Notes: generated by a model not told the origin, from the sequence alone. DNA of 64,000 bases from Cliona cf. orientalis (GCA_963930775.1 OZ005698.1:8872501-8936500); one strand, 5' to 3'. Positions 32,246-45,578 are shown, counted from the first letter of the stretch. Numbers and translations are program-made.

Positions 32246-35200
32246 TTAACAATGGAGGCTGGCAGGTGGATATTTAGAGTAAATTTTATACAATACCTCG
32301 AATATAATGTTTTGGTAGCCGTAGCAATAGGTGCTATTGAATGGGTTGATGCTGTTAGTGGAGGAAGACCTGTTCAGGACAACTGGCTTGTCAGACGGAT
32401 GAGTGAGGTAGTCCCCAACCTCACTCCACTGCGGGGAGAGGGAGAGGGAGAGGGAGAGAGAGAGGGAGGGAGGAAGAGACAGGGAGAGAGGGAGGGAGGG
32501 AGGGAGAGAAAGAAAAAAGATAGGGGGTCTAAATGTCGCACACACACACACACCTTACTATCTGACTGGTGCTTACCTTTGTGCAAGGATTGATTGAGAG
32601 TTCTGATGGCTTTGAATCTATAATAGCAAACAAGACAACAATCAACCGGCCATAGCAATAGAACAGTACAGGAGAAGTTTGCATGTACTCCAGCTGCGGC
32701 TCTTACCTTCAGTGGAGAGTGATTGGTCCATTTGAAAATTAATAACAAAATGGCATCGGTAATAGCTGCAAATTGAATACAGCATGATACATGCAACATA
32801 CAAGTACCCATTACCAACAAAAATAGTAGAGTATAGCTGGTTATGTATGGATCTTAGACTTAGGCTAGCAAAAGTGCTCACAACAAGAGAGAAAGAAGAA
32901 ATCATATTCTTTTACTCACATATTGAAGTTGTAGTGACCCGGTAGGTTGGTGTGCATAATGAATTTCTTCACCTTGTGGGTGTCGGCGTCAAAGAGAACA
33001 TCCTAGTACGTAGTAATTGAAACGTGCAAAGATGGAAACAACAATCGATGACATGCTTACACCTAGGCTACATGCATGTACTCAAAGCTTAAACACACAA
33101 CCTCAAGTATAATGTTACATTGAAAACGTGGGAGTGGCCTGGGGACGAGGCTACAATGCACACACACTATAAAAATAATAACTATTATGGTGTATATACC
33201 AGTCCAAGGTTGAAGTAGTTGTAGATATAGTCTGAGCTGCGAGCCGTGGGTAGCTTGTGAGGAGAGGGAGAGTGGATACGCATCTAAACGGATAGAGATA
33301 AAAAGCAGTACATGTACATGTACATGTAAGCTCAATAGTTTCTTGAAAAGGTATTTTACCTTGTCTTCATCCTTGAAGAATAGTTTGCTGGGAGCTCCCA
33401 GGGCACAACTAACATCCTACAATCATGCACAAGTGACAAACGTGTGCTTTCATAACATGGCAGATTCATTATTGAAATTGTTAGCTGCATATTGTACATA
33501 TCTGTGGTACACACTACAGCCCCACAGAGCTCAACAAACCATGCACAGCGAACCAACGATCCAAACCATTCTGCAAAAACTCAAAATATCTCAAACAGCA
33601 TCACCCCTACAACCGACTGACCCACTCCTACACCCCAGCCGTGAATAAAAATCAATATCATCAATCAGATCTCTTTAGTGGAGATGAAAGTTTAGCTATG
33701 ATATATGTCTCACCTGAACTGAGTCTCCAAAGCTGACTGTTCTCTCAAACACCCTGGGTCTGGTATCACCAACCTTACTGTGATACACATCTGTAACACA
33801 ACACCAACATACAAGAAGGATGAATTATTTAGATATACACTTACGACTCCGATTAAATTTGTCCTAGTATACCCAAAAATATCGATATTACATGCTAACC
33901 GTCTGCAATGAGTGTGAGCTTGAGGCCAGTGATGACTCCACCCACTCTCAATACCTCCACCTTCTCACAGTAGCAGTTGCCATGGAAACACTCCAAAGGG
34001 ATGCTGGGGGCCCTAGTATATGATATGACGCCATAGGTATGTGATTATAGATTTCCCAGAAGAGCTGGCTAGCTAGCTATAGTGCCATAATACACCATTG
34101 CATCAGCACTCTGCACTCAAACTACAAAGCCATATCAAAGGAACCAAGGGGATACTCTTGAAGGAACTGACAGATACAGTGGAACCTCTGACAGCTTAAA
34201 GTGTCCCCATTATAATAATAATATTTATTATTATAGTGCACTAAAGAAGGGAACCATTATGTAGTCAGTGTGGGGGAGCTTTTGGTATAATATTCTTCAG
34301 TTAGGGTCTGATATGAAATTCTCAAAAAGCACCTGAAATGATACCACTGTGACTTGACTCAAGGTGATTGGAGATGCCCTTATACAATAAATGAGGTATT
34401 TTTCCACCGTAAATTGTTCAATACTCCTTACTTTGCTTCAGTGGGGTCATTTCCACTGAAGATGCAGACCCTTGAGAGGACTAGCGAGCGCTGGGATTCA
34501 AGTTCGGTGAGGTCAAAGGTCTCACCGACCGTGTGAAGGTTCGTGACCTCTGACAAGCTCCAGATGGGAAATGCAAAGAGAATGCCACGAAAGAGAAGAA
34601 GATAGTGCTGCTGTTTAGTGTCAACCTCTGGAGAGAGAGAAGGAAGGAGGGAGAGAGAGAGAGACAGTAAAAGGAAGCAGGGAGGGGATAAAAAAAAACC
34701 ATCACTTACGTCCAGGTAGGGTGGGGCCGAAAGAGTGGTGTATCTGATCCACAGTCGGTACAATTTCTTCAGAACAGAAATGACTATCGCTGCAATTCAA
34801 AGCATCCACATAAACAATAATGATCTCAATCATACACAAAGCATATCAATTTACATGAGATGTTTGGCAATACCCCAATGATATCACCACTACGACACAG
34901 TATATAGCGGAAACTCACCAGTATTTCAATCTCACTTTCTTGACATCATAAATCTCGATCATCTGGGCGTGGTTCAAAATGCACATACCACATCAAAAAT
35001 TACATGCTATGCATAATGATCTAATTACGTGAATTCGTATTAATCCTGCTTGCTTTCGTATTCACTGTACCTTCAATCTTTGATTCTTGGGGTCAAACAA
35101 GAGCCTGATTCCATCCTCAGTCAAATCAACCACCACGTCCTTATCAAGGGGAAGCTGATGCAATTAGGGTACAAATTAATTAAAGCAAGCAATTATGAGA

Positions 35201-35437
35201 CTTTACAAACTCACCTGTTCACTGTACTTCAACTGTACGTTTTTGACGGTGGCGCACTGCTTCTTGAGTATCTCCACCGCTTGAGCTAGTGGCATACCTA
35301 TGTATACGTGGCCAGAAATACGACCAATTTGACCGTGAAAGCCACTGATACTTCGCCTAAAGAAAAAACTCACCTAGAACGAACTCCCATTGTCTCCCGC
35401 CCAGTGCTCGCTCGGGAATGACTTCCAAATCTAACAT
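32246..35437 (-). CDS. PHAF1: Phagosome/phagophore assembly factor 1 (UPF0183, C16orf70)
   Basis: Fourteen exons in frame (415 aa; human 422): 35374-35437, 35215-35297, 35071-35154, 34919-34962, 34710-34789, 34432-34627, 33900-34012, 33714-33790, 33360-33416, 33200-33283, 32920-33002, 32707-32765, 32577-32617 and 32246-32428. It aligns along its whole length with the human protein: MLDLEVIPERALGGRQWEF, GMPLAQAVEILKKQC, DKMRIHSPSPHKLP, DVLFDADTHKVKKFIMHTN, and the C-terminal KPVVLNRSSSTNSINPF. The family forms a complex with BCAS3 at phosphoinositide-rich autophagosome formation sites. The region before the last exon, matching human KIPLAIKKENADG, is poorly conserved. Its small exons are accepted on phase and splice sites. 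Confidence 0.93.
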
Positions 35438-35827
35438 GGTCGGTGCGAGCAGCTAGGGGACTCGAATGAGCGTCAACTCAGCATGAAAAAGCTAGCTGTC
35501 GCTGACTCACTCTTCACTGTTGCATGGGTGTCGGTTTTTGTTTTCTGGTGACGTCACAACAGGTGATTGTAGAACTAGAATTTGGTGGAAACGGGGTTAA
35601 TGGATGTTGGCTAATGGGGTCAAAAGGTCAGTTCATGTTGCCTATAAAGCTCCAGTTGGACAGATACTGGTTATAAAATTATTAATAATGACTATTTGTG
35701 AGCATACACAGATTATGCACACAACACAAACATATCTATGGACAAACTTTTTACATGTGAACACTATGCAAGTCACAGTACAGCAGGATAAATATTGACA
35801 TTGTTCTAGCTGTTTTGGGGCCGTGTA
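35438..35827. other. Intergenic stretch between PHAF1 start and UQCR10 stop
   Basis: It should hold the PHAF1 promoter (unpaired, unlike most promoters here) and the UQCR10 3' UTR. No other feature is seen. Confidence 0.5.
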
Positions 35828-36082
35828 CTAGTCACTCTCTTCCTCGTAATCTTGCTTAATATGTTTCCATAGTCTCTGAAAAATAAAAGGAAAAAGTAAC
35901 AGATATGAGAGTGCGCATTATTTAGAGTTGTTACTTACTCCTCTGTTCATTCTCTCCCATAGTGCGTCTGCGCCGTGGTCGAAGACTCTCTCGAAGAAGA
36001 TGGCTCCCACAAGAATAGTCAACGTAAATGTAGACGTTCTTCTGAACAGCAGATTGTACACAGTCGTTCCAAACGATGGCAT
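35828..36082 (-). CDS. UQCR10: Cytochrome b-c1 complex subunit 9
   Basis: Two exons, 35939-36082 and 35828-35875, encode 63 aa, the usual length. This single-helix subunit of complex III lies next to cytochrome c1 and the Rieske protein. YNLLFRRTSTFTLTILVGAIFFERVFDHGADALWE is the family core, given here only as landmarks: LLFRRTSTF, the helix LTILVGAIFFERVF, and DHGAD. After the intron comes LWKHIKQDYEEESD. An ATG 27 bases further upstream is in frame, but the family starts close to the LLFRRTSTF motif, so the inner ATG is preferred. Confidence 0.93.
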
Positions 36083-36225
36083 GCTTGGCTTTTTTCTAGT
36101 TCTTGACAAAACACTGTGACGTCAATTTACGGATACATAAAGTAACCTTTTATCCACCGAATTTTTGTAACTGGACGTGAAAGGGTTAACACCGAAAACA
36201 TGTGCTGCTGAGAGAGAATCTGGGT

Positions 36226-37294
36226 ATGTCGCATAGCCAAGGGAAGGAGCACCCATCACGAGGTGAATATGCATTGCCTGCTCGTATATCTTTCATATAT
36301 CAGTAGCATATCTATCAAAATTATAGTAATCTTGTCTCTCAAGCTGGGGGTGAGCAGAGGCTTAAATTATGATACATGTGTATATTGATACTGTTGCAAC
36401 ACATAGGTGATGTAGGAGGCCTATCCCCTCAAGACCTGACCATGTTCCAGCTGCTTGAGCGGATGAGAACAGGTCAGCTGACCAGTGGTACCCTGAGGCC
36501 GTACAGCTGGCTAGACCTCGCCACGCAGCCAAAACCAGAGCAGCAGATCAAGATCGAGCGATTCTTTGAGAGCTGTTCCTTCAAGTCTGTGATCAGCTAC
36601 GTCATGGGTATGAGTGATACAATCGTAGTTTTACAAATTTTATCACGTTTGCACATGACGATTTAATTACCTCGTGCTCCTTCCTTGATTAACTGTAATT
36701 GATAAGTCTCTATTCTTCATGTTTAGGTTTTGGACTAGGTGGGGCGTTTGGGCTGTTCATGTCCGGTCTCGATTCTCCCATCACGCACGAGAAGATGACC
36801 ACGAGAGAGACTCTGAGGGACATGGGACGAAAGTCGAAATCCTACGCTAAGAACTTTGGACTGGTCGGATTCATGTTCTCTGGGACGGAGTGCCTCATGG
36901 AAAGTGTAAGTTCAAAGGTTTATAGACCACTGATCCCGTCACAAAAAATTTTGGACCCCCCTTTCAGTTCCCCCCGGTCCATAATATTTGGACCCCCGGC
37001 CCTTATACAGTCCAACCTTTATTCCCCCTCCCTTGAGCATCTGAGAACAAGGCTAAGCTTCGTGCACCCCATAAAAGCCTATAATGATCACCTGTACTCT
37101 GTAGCCAGCTAGGGAGTTTATTGAATTTTTTTTTTTTTTTTCAGTATTCAGGTCGCAGTGGTATGCAGGTGAGAGTAGCCAGTGGCTGTGCCACGGGAGG
37201 AGTGCTGGGACTAAGAGGCAAGCATAGATACAATGATAATTATTATTGTATAAAATTTATAAATATTAATTTTATACTCTCATCTTTATGACGT

Positions 37295-37339
<45 letters not shown>

Positions 37340-37424
37340 TCCAGCTGGAGTACAGGCAGCTGCCTTGGGATGTGCTGGATTTGCTGCATTCTCTGCAGCA
37401 ATAGACTACTTTTTAGGATGGTGA
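36226..37424 (+). CDS. TIMM22: Mitochondrial import inner membrane translocase subunit Tim22
   Basis: Five exons: 36226-36262, 36407-36607, 36727-36905, 37145-37217 and 37345-37424 (189 aa; human 194). It is the channel of the carrier translocase for multi-pass inner-membrane proteins. FGLGGAFGLFMSGLD, the basic loop DMGRKSKSYAKNFGLVGFMF, the pair GTECLMES/YSGRSG, GCATGGVLGLRAG and GCAGFAAFSAAIDYF are all typical. The last intron begins with GC (AGAG|GCAAGC) and ends CCAG. No GT donor restores the frame, and the joined codon gives the conserved Ala of GLRAG. It is divergent from UQCR10, with 143 bp between the ATGs. Confidence 0.95.
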
Positions 37425-37844
37425 TTTTTTTTTTTTATCATCACAATCATCACGCACTGCAGCAGGTACTAATAGTATAATTATTATGACCACTCCACTC
37501 TCTCTGTGAAGATTGTCAGTTGCTTTGTGTGTAATTCAGTGTTCTTTTAACCTGTGAATTTCTTATCATCATAGTTTCAAATAGTAATATTATGCACAGC
37601 CAATCAACCTGTCTTGTGACAATTATTATAATAATAATAATTGTAATAATGATAATAATAATAATAATTATGGCCAGGTACTGTTGTAGCTAAAAATTCA
37701 CAAAAAGTAATAAACACCGCAAAGTGAGAAGAAAATACAGTCAGTCAGTTACACACTTTCACAGGGATAATGGTATAAAATTAATTATACAATAAGATTG
37801 AATTAAGGTTACTGCAGGTATGAACGTACGTAGTAGAAAAATTA
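37425..37844. other. Convergent 3' region of TIMM22 and HPS4
   Basis: AT-rich, with an ATAATAATA-type repeat at about 37622-37668. No gene is seen. Confidence 0.6.
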
Positions 37845-38364
37845 CTAGATCAGCATGACCTTTGGACCGACCAGTGGCTGTTGTCGTAGCGACGTCTTCT
37901 CCTTGGCATATGATGCCAGTACCCCAGACATATTGAGAGAGTCGCAGGTTCCTCCGAGCCTGTCTGGCTGATAGTACACCTCCCGGTCATGGACACGCTG
38001 ACTCAGCAAATGGACGTAACGGTCCTTGCTGTTTATAGGGGGCACACAACAGAAAATGGCCAATAAAAATTAATTATTAACTGAAAGATCTGGACATGCA
38101 CCTCTATAATATTACCCCAAATGTTACTATCTAGAAACATAAGCTTGTGTATTCCTGTGTATTCCTGCAGTTACTCTGCGGTATAAGTTTATTTCACTAA
38201 GTATACTTACAAGAGGCTGGCCTCGAGTAAGGTTGGGTCTTTGCCGTACTCTTGGTTAAGCCTTCTGAGAGCGTGACGATAATGAAAAGTTGCAGTCTTT
38301 GGATGAGCTACATGTACATGTATGAGGAGGGAAAACAATTTATGTTCATGGACATTACACCACC

Positions 38365-38413
<49 letters not shown>

Positions 38414-41400
38414 ATATTGTACCTTCACAGTATCTGTCGAGTTTGCTGTAGGTGAGGAGTAGACTGGAGGGCTTGGGTGTATTACCAGGGGCTTCCTCCT
38501 TGAGACCATTGTCAAGTTCCAGTAGCTGCGGCAACAGGGAACGCCACTGTAGGGTGAGAGAGACAGAGAGAAAAAGAGAGGGGGAGATAGAGGGAAAGGG
38601 AGGGGGGCAAGATAATGAAGGTAAATTGTGGAGTAGGGTTGCTGTTCAATTTTATAGTGATACTCCGTATAGCGGGAAATTTTCGAGGGAGAAAACTTTC
38701 GTGGATCGGTAGGAAAAGGTGCATTTCGCGGAGAAAACTTTCGCGGAATATTAAAACTGGTCACATAATGGGTGTGGCATGCGTAGAATTTCGTGGAGAA
38801 AACTTTCGTGGATGGCTGAAAAATCGCGAAATTCGTGAAAGTTTTCTCCCTCGAAAATTTCCCGCTATACGGTAGTTTTTACTATCTTTACACTGACCAG
38901 TTGGTTGAGTGTTCCGTGCTCCAAGTGTAGTCCTGAGTCTGCCAGGAGGACCACCATGGTGCTCATGTACTGCTGAATGTAGAGACACTTCTTGTCCATC
39001 TTCACCGAGGAAGCCTGCAACACAGAGACCAACAAATTAACAGCGGCTGCAAGAAAATTCTGCTGAAGAGTGAAAAAAGTCAAAGTCGTGGATAATATCA
39101 AGCATGCAAGAAACAACAAATCTAAATAATTGTGTATCGCAGTGAATTCCAAAGGTGAACATCTAGTAGCAATAAAGCAGAAATTTTGAGAGAAATCCTC
39201 GATACAAAGGCTTACTGCTGTCTTTCTGATCTCCATGGTCTTAGTGATCCAGCTCTTGGTCCTTGGCCTGCCAAGGTCTTCGTAGGTGATATCTGTCATA
39301 TCCGTCCTCGTCGAGCTCTTTGATCCCACCCCCTCTCCCTCTCCGTCTATCTCTCCATCTTCCTCAGGAAGACTGCTGTACTCGGCCGAATCGAGAAGCT
39401 CATTTTCTTCTTCCTCCTCCTCCTCCCCTGCAGTACCACTCTCACTAGCCTGCTCAGGCGTTTGGGACACCCGATACCGCACCATGTTCACGACCGACTC
39501 GTTAAGGGTCATTTGAACAGGGGTGACCGTCCCATCCCCCATTAGTGACTCGCTGACGGTAGTCACAGAGGATAGCTCCATTCGATCCCGTATGAGGTGC
39601 TTATCTTCGTCATCATCGGATTGTATGCCCACATCGATGTCATCTGGATTCAAACTTGGTGCTTCTGACGCCCCTAGCTCCCTTCTCTGTCGTTCACCTC
39701 CTCTAGAAGGTGGTTCCGTTTCGACGGGAGTCACTGCCGAGTCGTTGAACACGTCATCACTCATAAAAGACGACTGAAATTTGCCCTGTTCGTCGACGGT
39801 GAGAGGTAGAGATAGCGAAGATATTCCATTGGTAGTTCGCCGAGTTTCCCTGTCTACGCTGGATGACACTCTTCTTGCAGCTTCAAAATTTTCTATATCT
39901 CGAGGATCGATCTCCTGCAAGTGGTCATAGTCATCACCAGGACTAGACGGTTTTGCTTTTATCGCGTTTTCTGGCAAGATTTGAAGTTTGACTTGGTCCG
40001 TTGAAATTGTATTCTCATCGTCATTGTTGCCGCTAATTACAGGGTTTCCCCCTTGACTAACAAAAGGAATGGATATGGTATCGTAATCGTGACCTACTTT
40101 CGATCTCCCTTTCAATTGAGTCCTTTCCACTGTGCTGTACAACTCCTCATCCATGCCGTTTACATTTGCACTCTGACCATCTCCCGGGGAATCGCCCGCC
40201 TCATCGACAACAAGGTCATCAGAGTACAACCACGACGCCGACGATGACCTTTCATCCTCACGTTTCAGTGTGCTGTCTTTTCTCCCCCCTCTCTCCCTGT
40301 CGCCGCCGTCCACGTCGTGCTCCGAGTAGAGAAGCCCCACCCCCATACCCGTGACGTGTCGGACGTGTAACGGAGGTACGACTGTCTGTTTGCTGAGCTG
40401 GCCAACAACTGTAGCTACGGGTACCTTGACTTCTCCATTCGTAGCATCACCTCCTTCTGTTTCTCCGTCAATTTCATCTTGCGAAGCGGTAGACTTTCTC
40501 ATAATTGACAGGGTGTACTCCCGTGGGGGGAGGGGAGGGGGAGTGGGGGATCGCGATGAAGACTTTTGCTTGATTTTTGCTGCCTCGGAAGCTTGGGTGG
40601 CTGTGATGGAGCTCTGATTCTCTTGCTGGTTGGCCAGTAACATCTCCTGGAGTTCAGTACTATCAACAAAATCATTATCGTCATCAGATTCAGGATCTGC
40701 CGCAGCTTTGAATTTCCACGATCTCATTTCACTGGGTAGTGCTGGAACTTTCTGGGGTCTAGCATTGGACACCACGGCTACCTGAGGTTGACTGTTTTGT
40801 GGCAATCTTATTGGAGTGTTGACTAGTTTTTCAATTTCATCGTCAGTCATCTCGCTCACGTGCCGACTCAGCAAATTTTCTCCGCCATTTCTGTGGGTGT
40901 GGTCACCGCTATTGGGGTCGTCACCGCTAGGAAGTTGCATGTGAGACCTCAACGGTAACGAGGGGGGCGGAGTGGCAAATCCCTCGCTGCTCATGCTCCC
41001 AGTGCTCGGCCGGCTAGGGAGACCTCCTCCACCAGCGACAGGACTCCCCTCATTAGGCGTAATTTTCATAGGGGCAGCCCCATTAATCATACTATTACTA
41101 CTATGAGGGCCTCCACCTCCACCAATTGGCTGCTGTTTGGAAGTCGTCTTTATGGGAAGTGAAGCCATGGCCAAATCGACGTTTTCCCAGTCGTCTAGAT
41201 CTTCGTAGTCGTCATCTTTTTTTGCTGACGACACCATTGCTGCCTTTTCGAGTTTCTTACTGACCGCCGCAATTGGGTCTAAGGAAGGCTTTATTGAGGG
41301 AGTGGGGTGAAACTGTACCCTAGTGAGACCGGGACTAAGTTGAACCGCATCTTCCGACGTTATCGATCCTCTCGAGTGAAGCTTAGGTGTGCTGGAAGCT

Positions 41401-44400
41401 ACAGGCTGTTGGCCGTTTGTAGAAGAAGGTCGAAAGGTCGGCGGGTCTCGTGTGGGTGGAGGAGGTGGAGTATCACTGGCGGAATTTGGACGAAGCGATG
41501 TAGAGCGATTCGGTGGCTGCGGGGGATCGGTCGAACGCTGAGAGGATATTAGCCTATTTCGCCACTGACCCCGGGGAGACCTCCTGGAGGAGGGGGTGGG
41601 CGGGGTGAGGTTAAGGTTCGAAGGTGGGTGGGTGTGGGGGTTGGGATTGACGTGAAGGGAGGAGTAGACGTTGTCGATTTCTGCGTGATTCTTTCGAGAG
41701 CCCTTGGCCTTGTCCATATCGTCATCGTACAGGTAGACCTCTATCACCCAGACCTTGCCTGGGGCAATATTATCTGCAAAAAGAAAAGCATAACAATATT
41801 ACGTATTTTAGTAGCTACGTCGTTCAATCTTTGGTTGACACGATAAGATAAATTTGGTGTCATGTTTTGTAAAGGACGAATCTGACCTATAAGCCACTGA
41901 GAATTGAACTTGGCTGTACTGATGGATCTCATTGGTACAGACTGCACCATGCCAGTGCGTCTGTCGGTCGTTTCTTAATATTCAATTGAAGAAGCAGTAT
42001 ATACACTTTCAAAGTAATTGCCAAATGCTTGGATCCCAATATCTCCAACTGTACATCCACAAGCACCCAACTGTTGTTACCCCATGACCCCAAAATAATA
42101 CGTCTTTCGCTCTAGATACTAACTAACACTTACCTTCGAGAATGGAGTGCTGATCGAGAGGAATGGCACCGCCTCCCACGAGAGCTATCTTCTCCGTTAG
42201 AGCCGGAGGAAACTGACTCGTCAAGATCCTATGACAAAAAAAGTATTATTATTCGACCAATGATACATAATATTATAATACAATATGCACATAATTATGT
42301 ACATGTACATGTAATGAGCATTGATTCAATTGAATCTGGGTGCCAAGCCTATACATGTTATGCAAGATATTTATACTCAATTGAATTCAGATGCCAATGC
42401 TTATATACAAAACTTATGCAAGATATTGATACATCATTTGGCCAAATCCGAACCTAAGCACTCGATGATTAAATTCAGGTGCCAATGCCTATAAACATCA
42501 CACCATGCAAGCTATTGACCCACACAGCATCAAAAACACCAGACATAAAGTGCCAAACTTACGATGCATTGTGCAGGATGCATCCTCCTAGTACAGTCTG
42601 GTGACCTTGGCATGCCTTGAGCACCCGGGAGGCCAACATGTAAACCCTGGACCGGTTTCGCTGCAGAAGGGGTAGAGTAAGGATAAAGCGAGGTAAGGTT
42701 AAGGGTAAGTGTTAGATAACAGTGGTAAATGAAGAGCCTTTTAGCGAGAGGAGAGGGAAAACAAACATTCAGCAGGTTAGGGAGAGGACAGGAATTCATA
42801 TTGTGAGATGTTTAATAAGACATGTGAGTGAGTGTCACTGCAAGTGTGATCAAGTGTGTTTGTTGTAGGAATAGTTCTGCTGTGTGTGGGACGTACGCTT
42901 TTAAAGTTAGTTAGTGATGGTATGTATCAACTGATTGGTTAAGGCCGTGGTACATGCAGACTGACACTGGAAATATTCGATTTTGCAGCAATATGCTCCA
43001 TAATCTTGAAGACTATAATTATAGGACTATTATTATAATGATCACCTGCCATAATTAAATTTTATATAAGTACAGAAAAAGCGGAAAAACTGATGATGCA
43101 GACTACCTTCTCATTTGGTTGTCTGATCTTGTTGTAGCTGACAGTGGAGTAGGGGATTGGAGAGAGCATCGAGGGAACAGAGTGCTGGTCACGAATCAGG
43201 TAGCACAGAAGCTTGTTGAAGACTGCAGACATGGTGTTGGTGAAGATCTCCCAGTCCTCCATGCATTTCTAGGAGGAGAGAGAGAGGGAGAGAGAGAATC
43301 ATGTGTGTGTACTCAGGCGCCATAGTAGCCTTATACCCCCTTGAGCCTGGGTACGAGGCTAGTGCCATAGCTCGTTCAATATTCACAACGACAATACCTC
43401 AATCTCAACTGGGTACTTGCTTACCCTCAGCACACAGTCTGCTGACTTGTAGTAGAAGTGGAACATATCGTGCAGCTTCTTGAGCAGCTTCACGGTGCAG
43501 TGTGGTGGCTCCTCGGCTCGGCTAGACAGACCCTGCGGTTGACAAGCATACACACACAAATGGAGAAGTGTTTACTACAGTTTTCAAGAGGGTAGAGGAA
43601 GAGTGGCTTTGGATTTCCCCATTTGAACGGGTAATTAGATAGTCATGCAATTTTATGGTACTGGGTGCTGATAATACATGTATATAAACTCAATTCATGG
43701 ACTCAATCTACTATTAGGCACCCCTCATTTTGTAATAGGTATTTATAAACCTTCTCCCTCAGCTAGACTAAGCTATTAGCTAGTGGTGATACTATGCATA
43801 CTTGCTGATTACAGCTATTCACTATTCACCATATTCAGCTAAAAAATCAATTATTACTTTAACACTAATTAATGCCCTAGTTGAGTGAGTCCACCACCTA
43901 TTACTATACTTACTTACCATGACGTATGTCTCCCCCAGAGCTCTTATGGCGTAGCAGGTGCCTCGAAGACGCACAAACTCCGGATACTTCCCGGAGAAAT
44001 TCATTGTACAGAGAGCCAGGCCTACCAGCTGGGAACACCTCTGCTCATATTGTACCTGGGAGGGGAGGGGGGAGCAGAGGAGCAAAAGTAAGATGTTTTT
44101 GATGTAAAGAGTTGGCAAAATTAATGCGTGATGCATAGAGGGAGTGGTGTTTTTTGCATGCCTTCAATGTTTTATTAGTTTATCACATTAGAGTTTATTA
44201 TTGCCAACTTCATCTTTACATAATTCTGGCACGTTTTTACAGTCATGAATCAGTCTCAATTATAGTGAAGCACACTTCTGTAGTTACACGTATAATTCGG
44301 GGCGAGCCTAAATGCATAGAAAGATGAGAAACCGGGTGAAGTACTTCAGAGCAGAGTGCTAAAGCAAGTCAGCAGTGCTCAAACCAGATGATGACAACAG

Positions 44401-45285
44401 CTGAACAACTCTACAACTAGTTATCAGACACGCAGCCACATCAATCTAGATAGACACTGCAAAATTACCGTGTACTACTACAACCACTAGCCACAGGGTG
44501 CTAGCTTTAATAGTACTAACACTCCTTTTTGGACAATACATGCAACATGTACTATGGTCACATGACACATACTTTACTATATTGAGCTAGCAATGTATCC
44601 ATACCGGCCATCTACATGTAGTGTCTTTACTACCTGAGCTGAGTGAATGTTTGTACGATGCATGTGTATGTGTACGTGTGTGCATACAAAGCACCTAAAA
44701 AGCCACAAACTGAGTCATAATAAGTCTGCATTGGACCAATCAGACTGCTTAATCTGATAATCCCACCTAGCCATTGTTCAATATCCATTGGCTCAATGGA
44801 GGGAAAGTTAATTATTGGGTCAAGTGAGTGGCAGCCCAAAATAATTATTTATGTTTGTGTGCTAATGTGACAGGTTTTTGATCACTGGTATCTTCTGTGA
44901 TCGAAATATTTGCGGTGCTGTTCCTTACACTTGATCCAAAATGTTTTGTGTGTGTGCTTGCAGATTTAATAATTTTAATGCCCACCAAGCACATCTGAGG
45001 CTACGGTACGTGGTCTGATTTTCTACGGCTCAGATTCATCATCCATACCTTTTTAATGTCCGCCTCTGGCCTATAGAGGACCAGTGCGTTCTCTAGCGTG
45101 TCTCTCTCGGCCTTGAGACGAGATAGATCGACCACGAAGAGCGTCCTGTCGGGCTGATGGGATGTAGTGGCGTAGACGTACGTGTCTTCCTTCTCCTTCT
45201 CCGAAGGATCTTTTTTCTCGTCTTTATCTTTTCTTTTCTTGTGAGCATGCCCATCGCCCTTGGATTTCTCCCTCACTGCATCCAT
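37845..45285 (-). CDS. HPS4: HPS4-like BLOC-3 subunit with a very long central region
   Basis: Eleven exons in frame (1305 aa): 45049-45285, 43918-44055, 43425-43532, 43107-43268, 42563-42660, 42134-42228, 39216-41773, 38898-39014, 38423-38546, 38211-38307 and 37845-38028. HPS4 with HPS1 is the guanine-exchange factor for Rab32/38 in lysosome-related organelle formation and contains longin-like domains. The strongest match is in exons 5-6: VLKACQGHQTVLGGCILHNASILTSQFPPALTEKIAL, with landmarks GGCIL and SQFPPALTEK against human [22 protein letters not shown]. The C-terminal exons (KKCLYIQQYMSTMVVLLADSG; DRYVHLLSQRVHDREVYY) fit the C-terminal longin part. Exon 7 alone gives 852 residues of low-complexity, Ser/Pro/Asp-rich sequence, making the protein nearly twice the human length (about 700). 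The first 33 residues are lysine-rich. Confidence 0.8.
38665..38872. mobile_element. Small inverted-repeat DNA element (MITE) in an HPS4 intron
   Basis: Arms 38665-38700 and 38837-38872 are perfect 36-bp inverted repeats beginning CCGTATAGCGGGAAATTT. The outer flanks are TACT and TAGT, compatible with a TA target site. The unit GGAGAAAACTTTCG(C/T)GG recurs inside near 38686, 38730 and 38796. There is no coding capacity, so it is a non-autonomous element. I recall abundant elements of this look in sponge genomes. Confidence 0.85.
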
Positions 45286-45578
45286 CTATGGTGCTGCTGA
45301 TATCTCTAGATTAGTTCTTTCTGACGATCAACAGCTGAGCTCAAACTCACTCTTGTCCACAGCTTTTTTTTTGCCGACAATGCGAGGAGGCGTGGATTTT
45401 GTTAGTGCGGAGATTTCCTGGTTCCAATTAAGCGAAATGGGAGAAAATTTGAACCGACAGAGGTCGCGTACCCAGCGTCACGTCACTGCATAGCCGCTGA
45501 TTGACCGCAAGTGCGTGCTAATCGACCTAGCTGATCCGATCCAAGTATACGCGTGTACCCGTACTTACGGACCAGGAA

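Noticed and set aside
36906-37112. Extension of the TIMM22 exon 3 frame by about 68 codons
   Set aside because: It is intron read-through past a good GTAAGT donor; the downstream exons restore the conserved Tim22 C-terminus.
38615-38875. Open frames of about 70-86 codons around 38.7 kb
   Set aside because: They are translations of the inverted-repeat element's arms in different frames.
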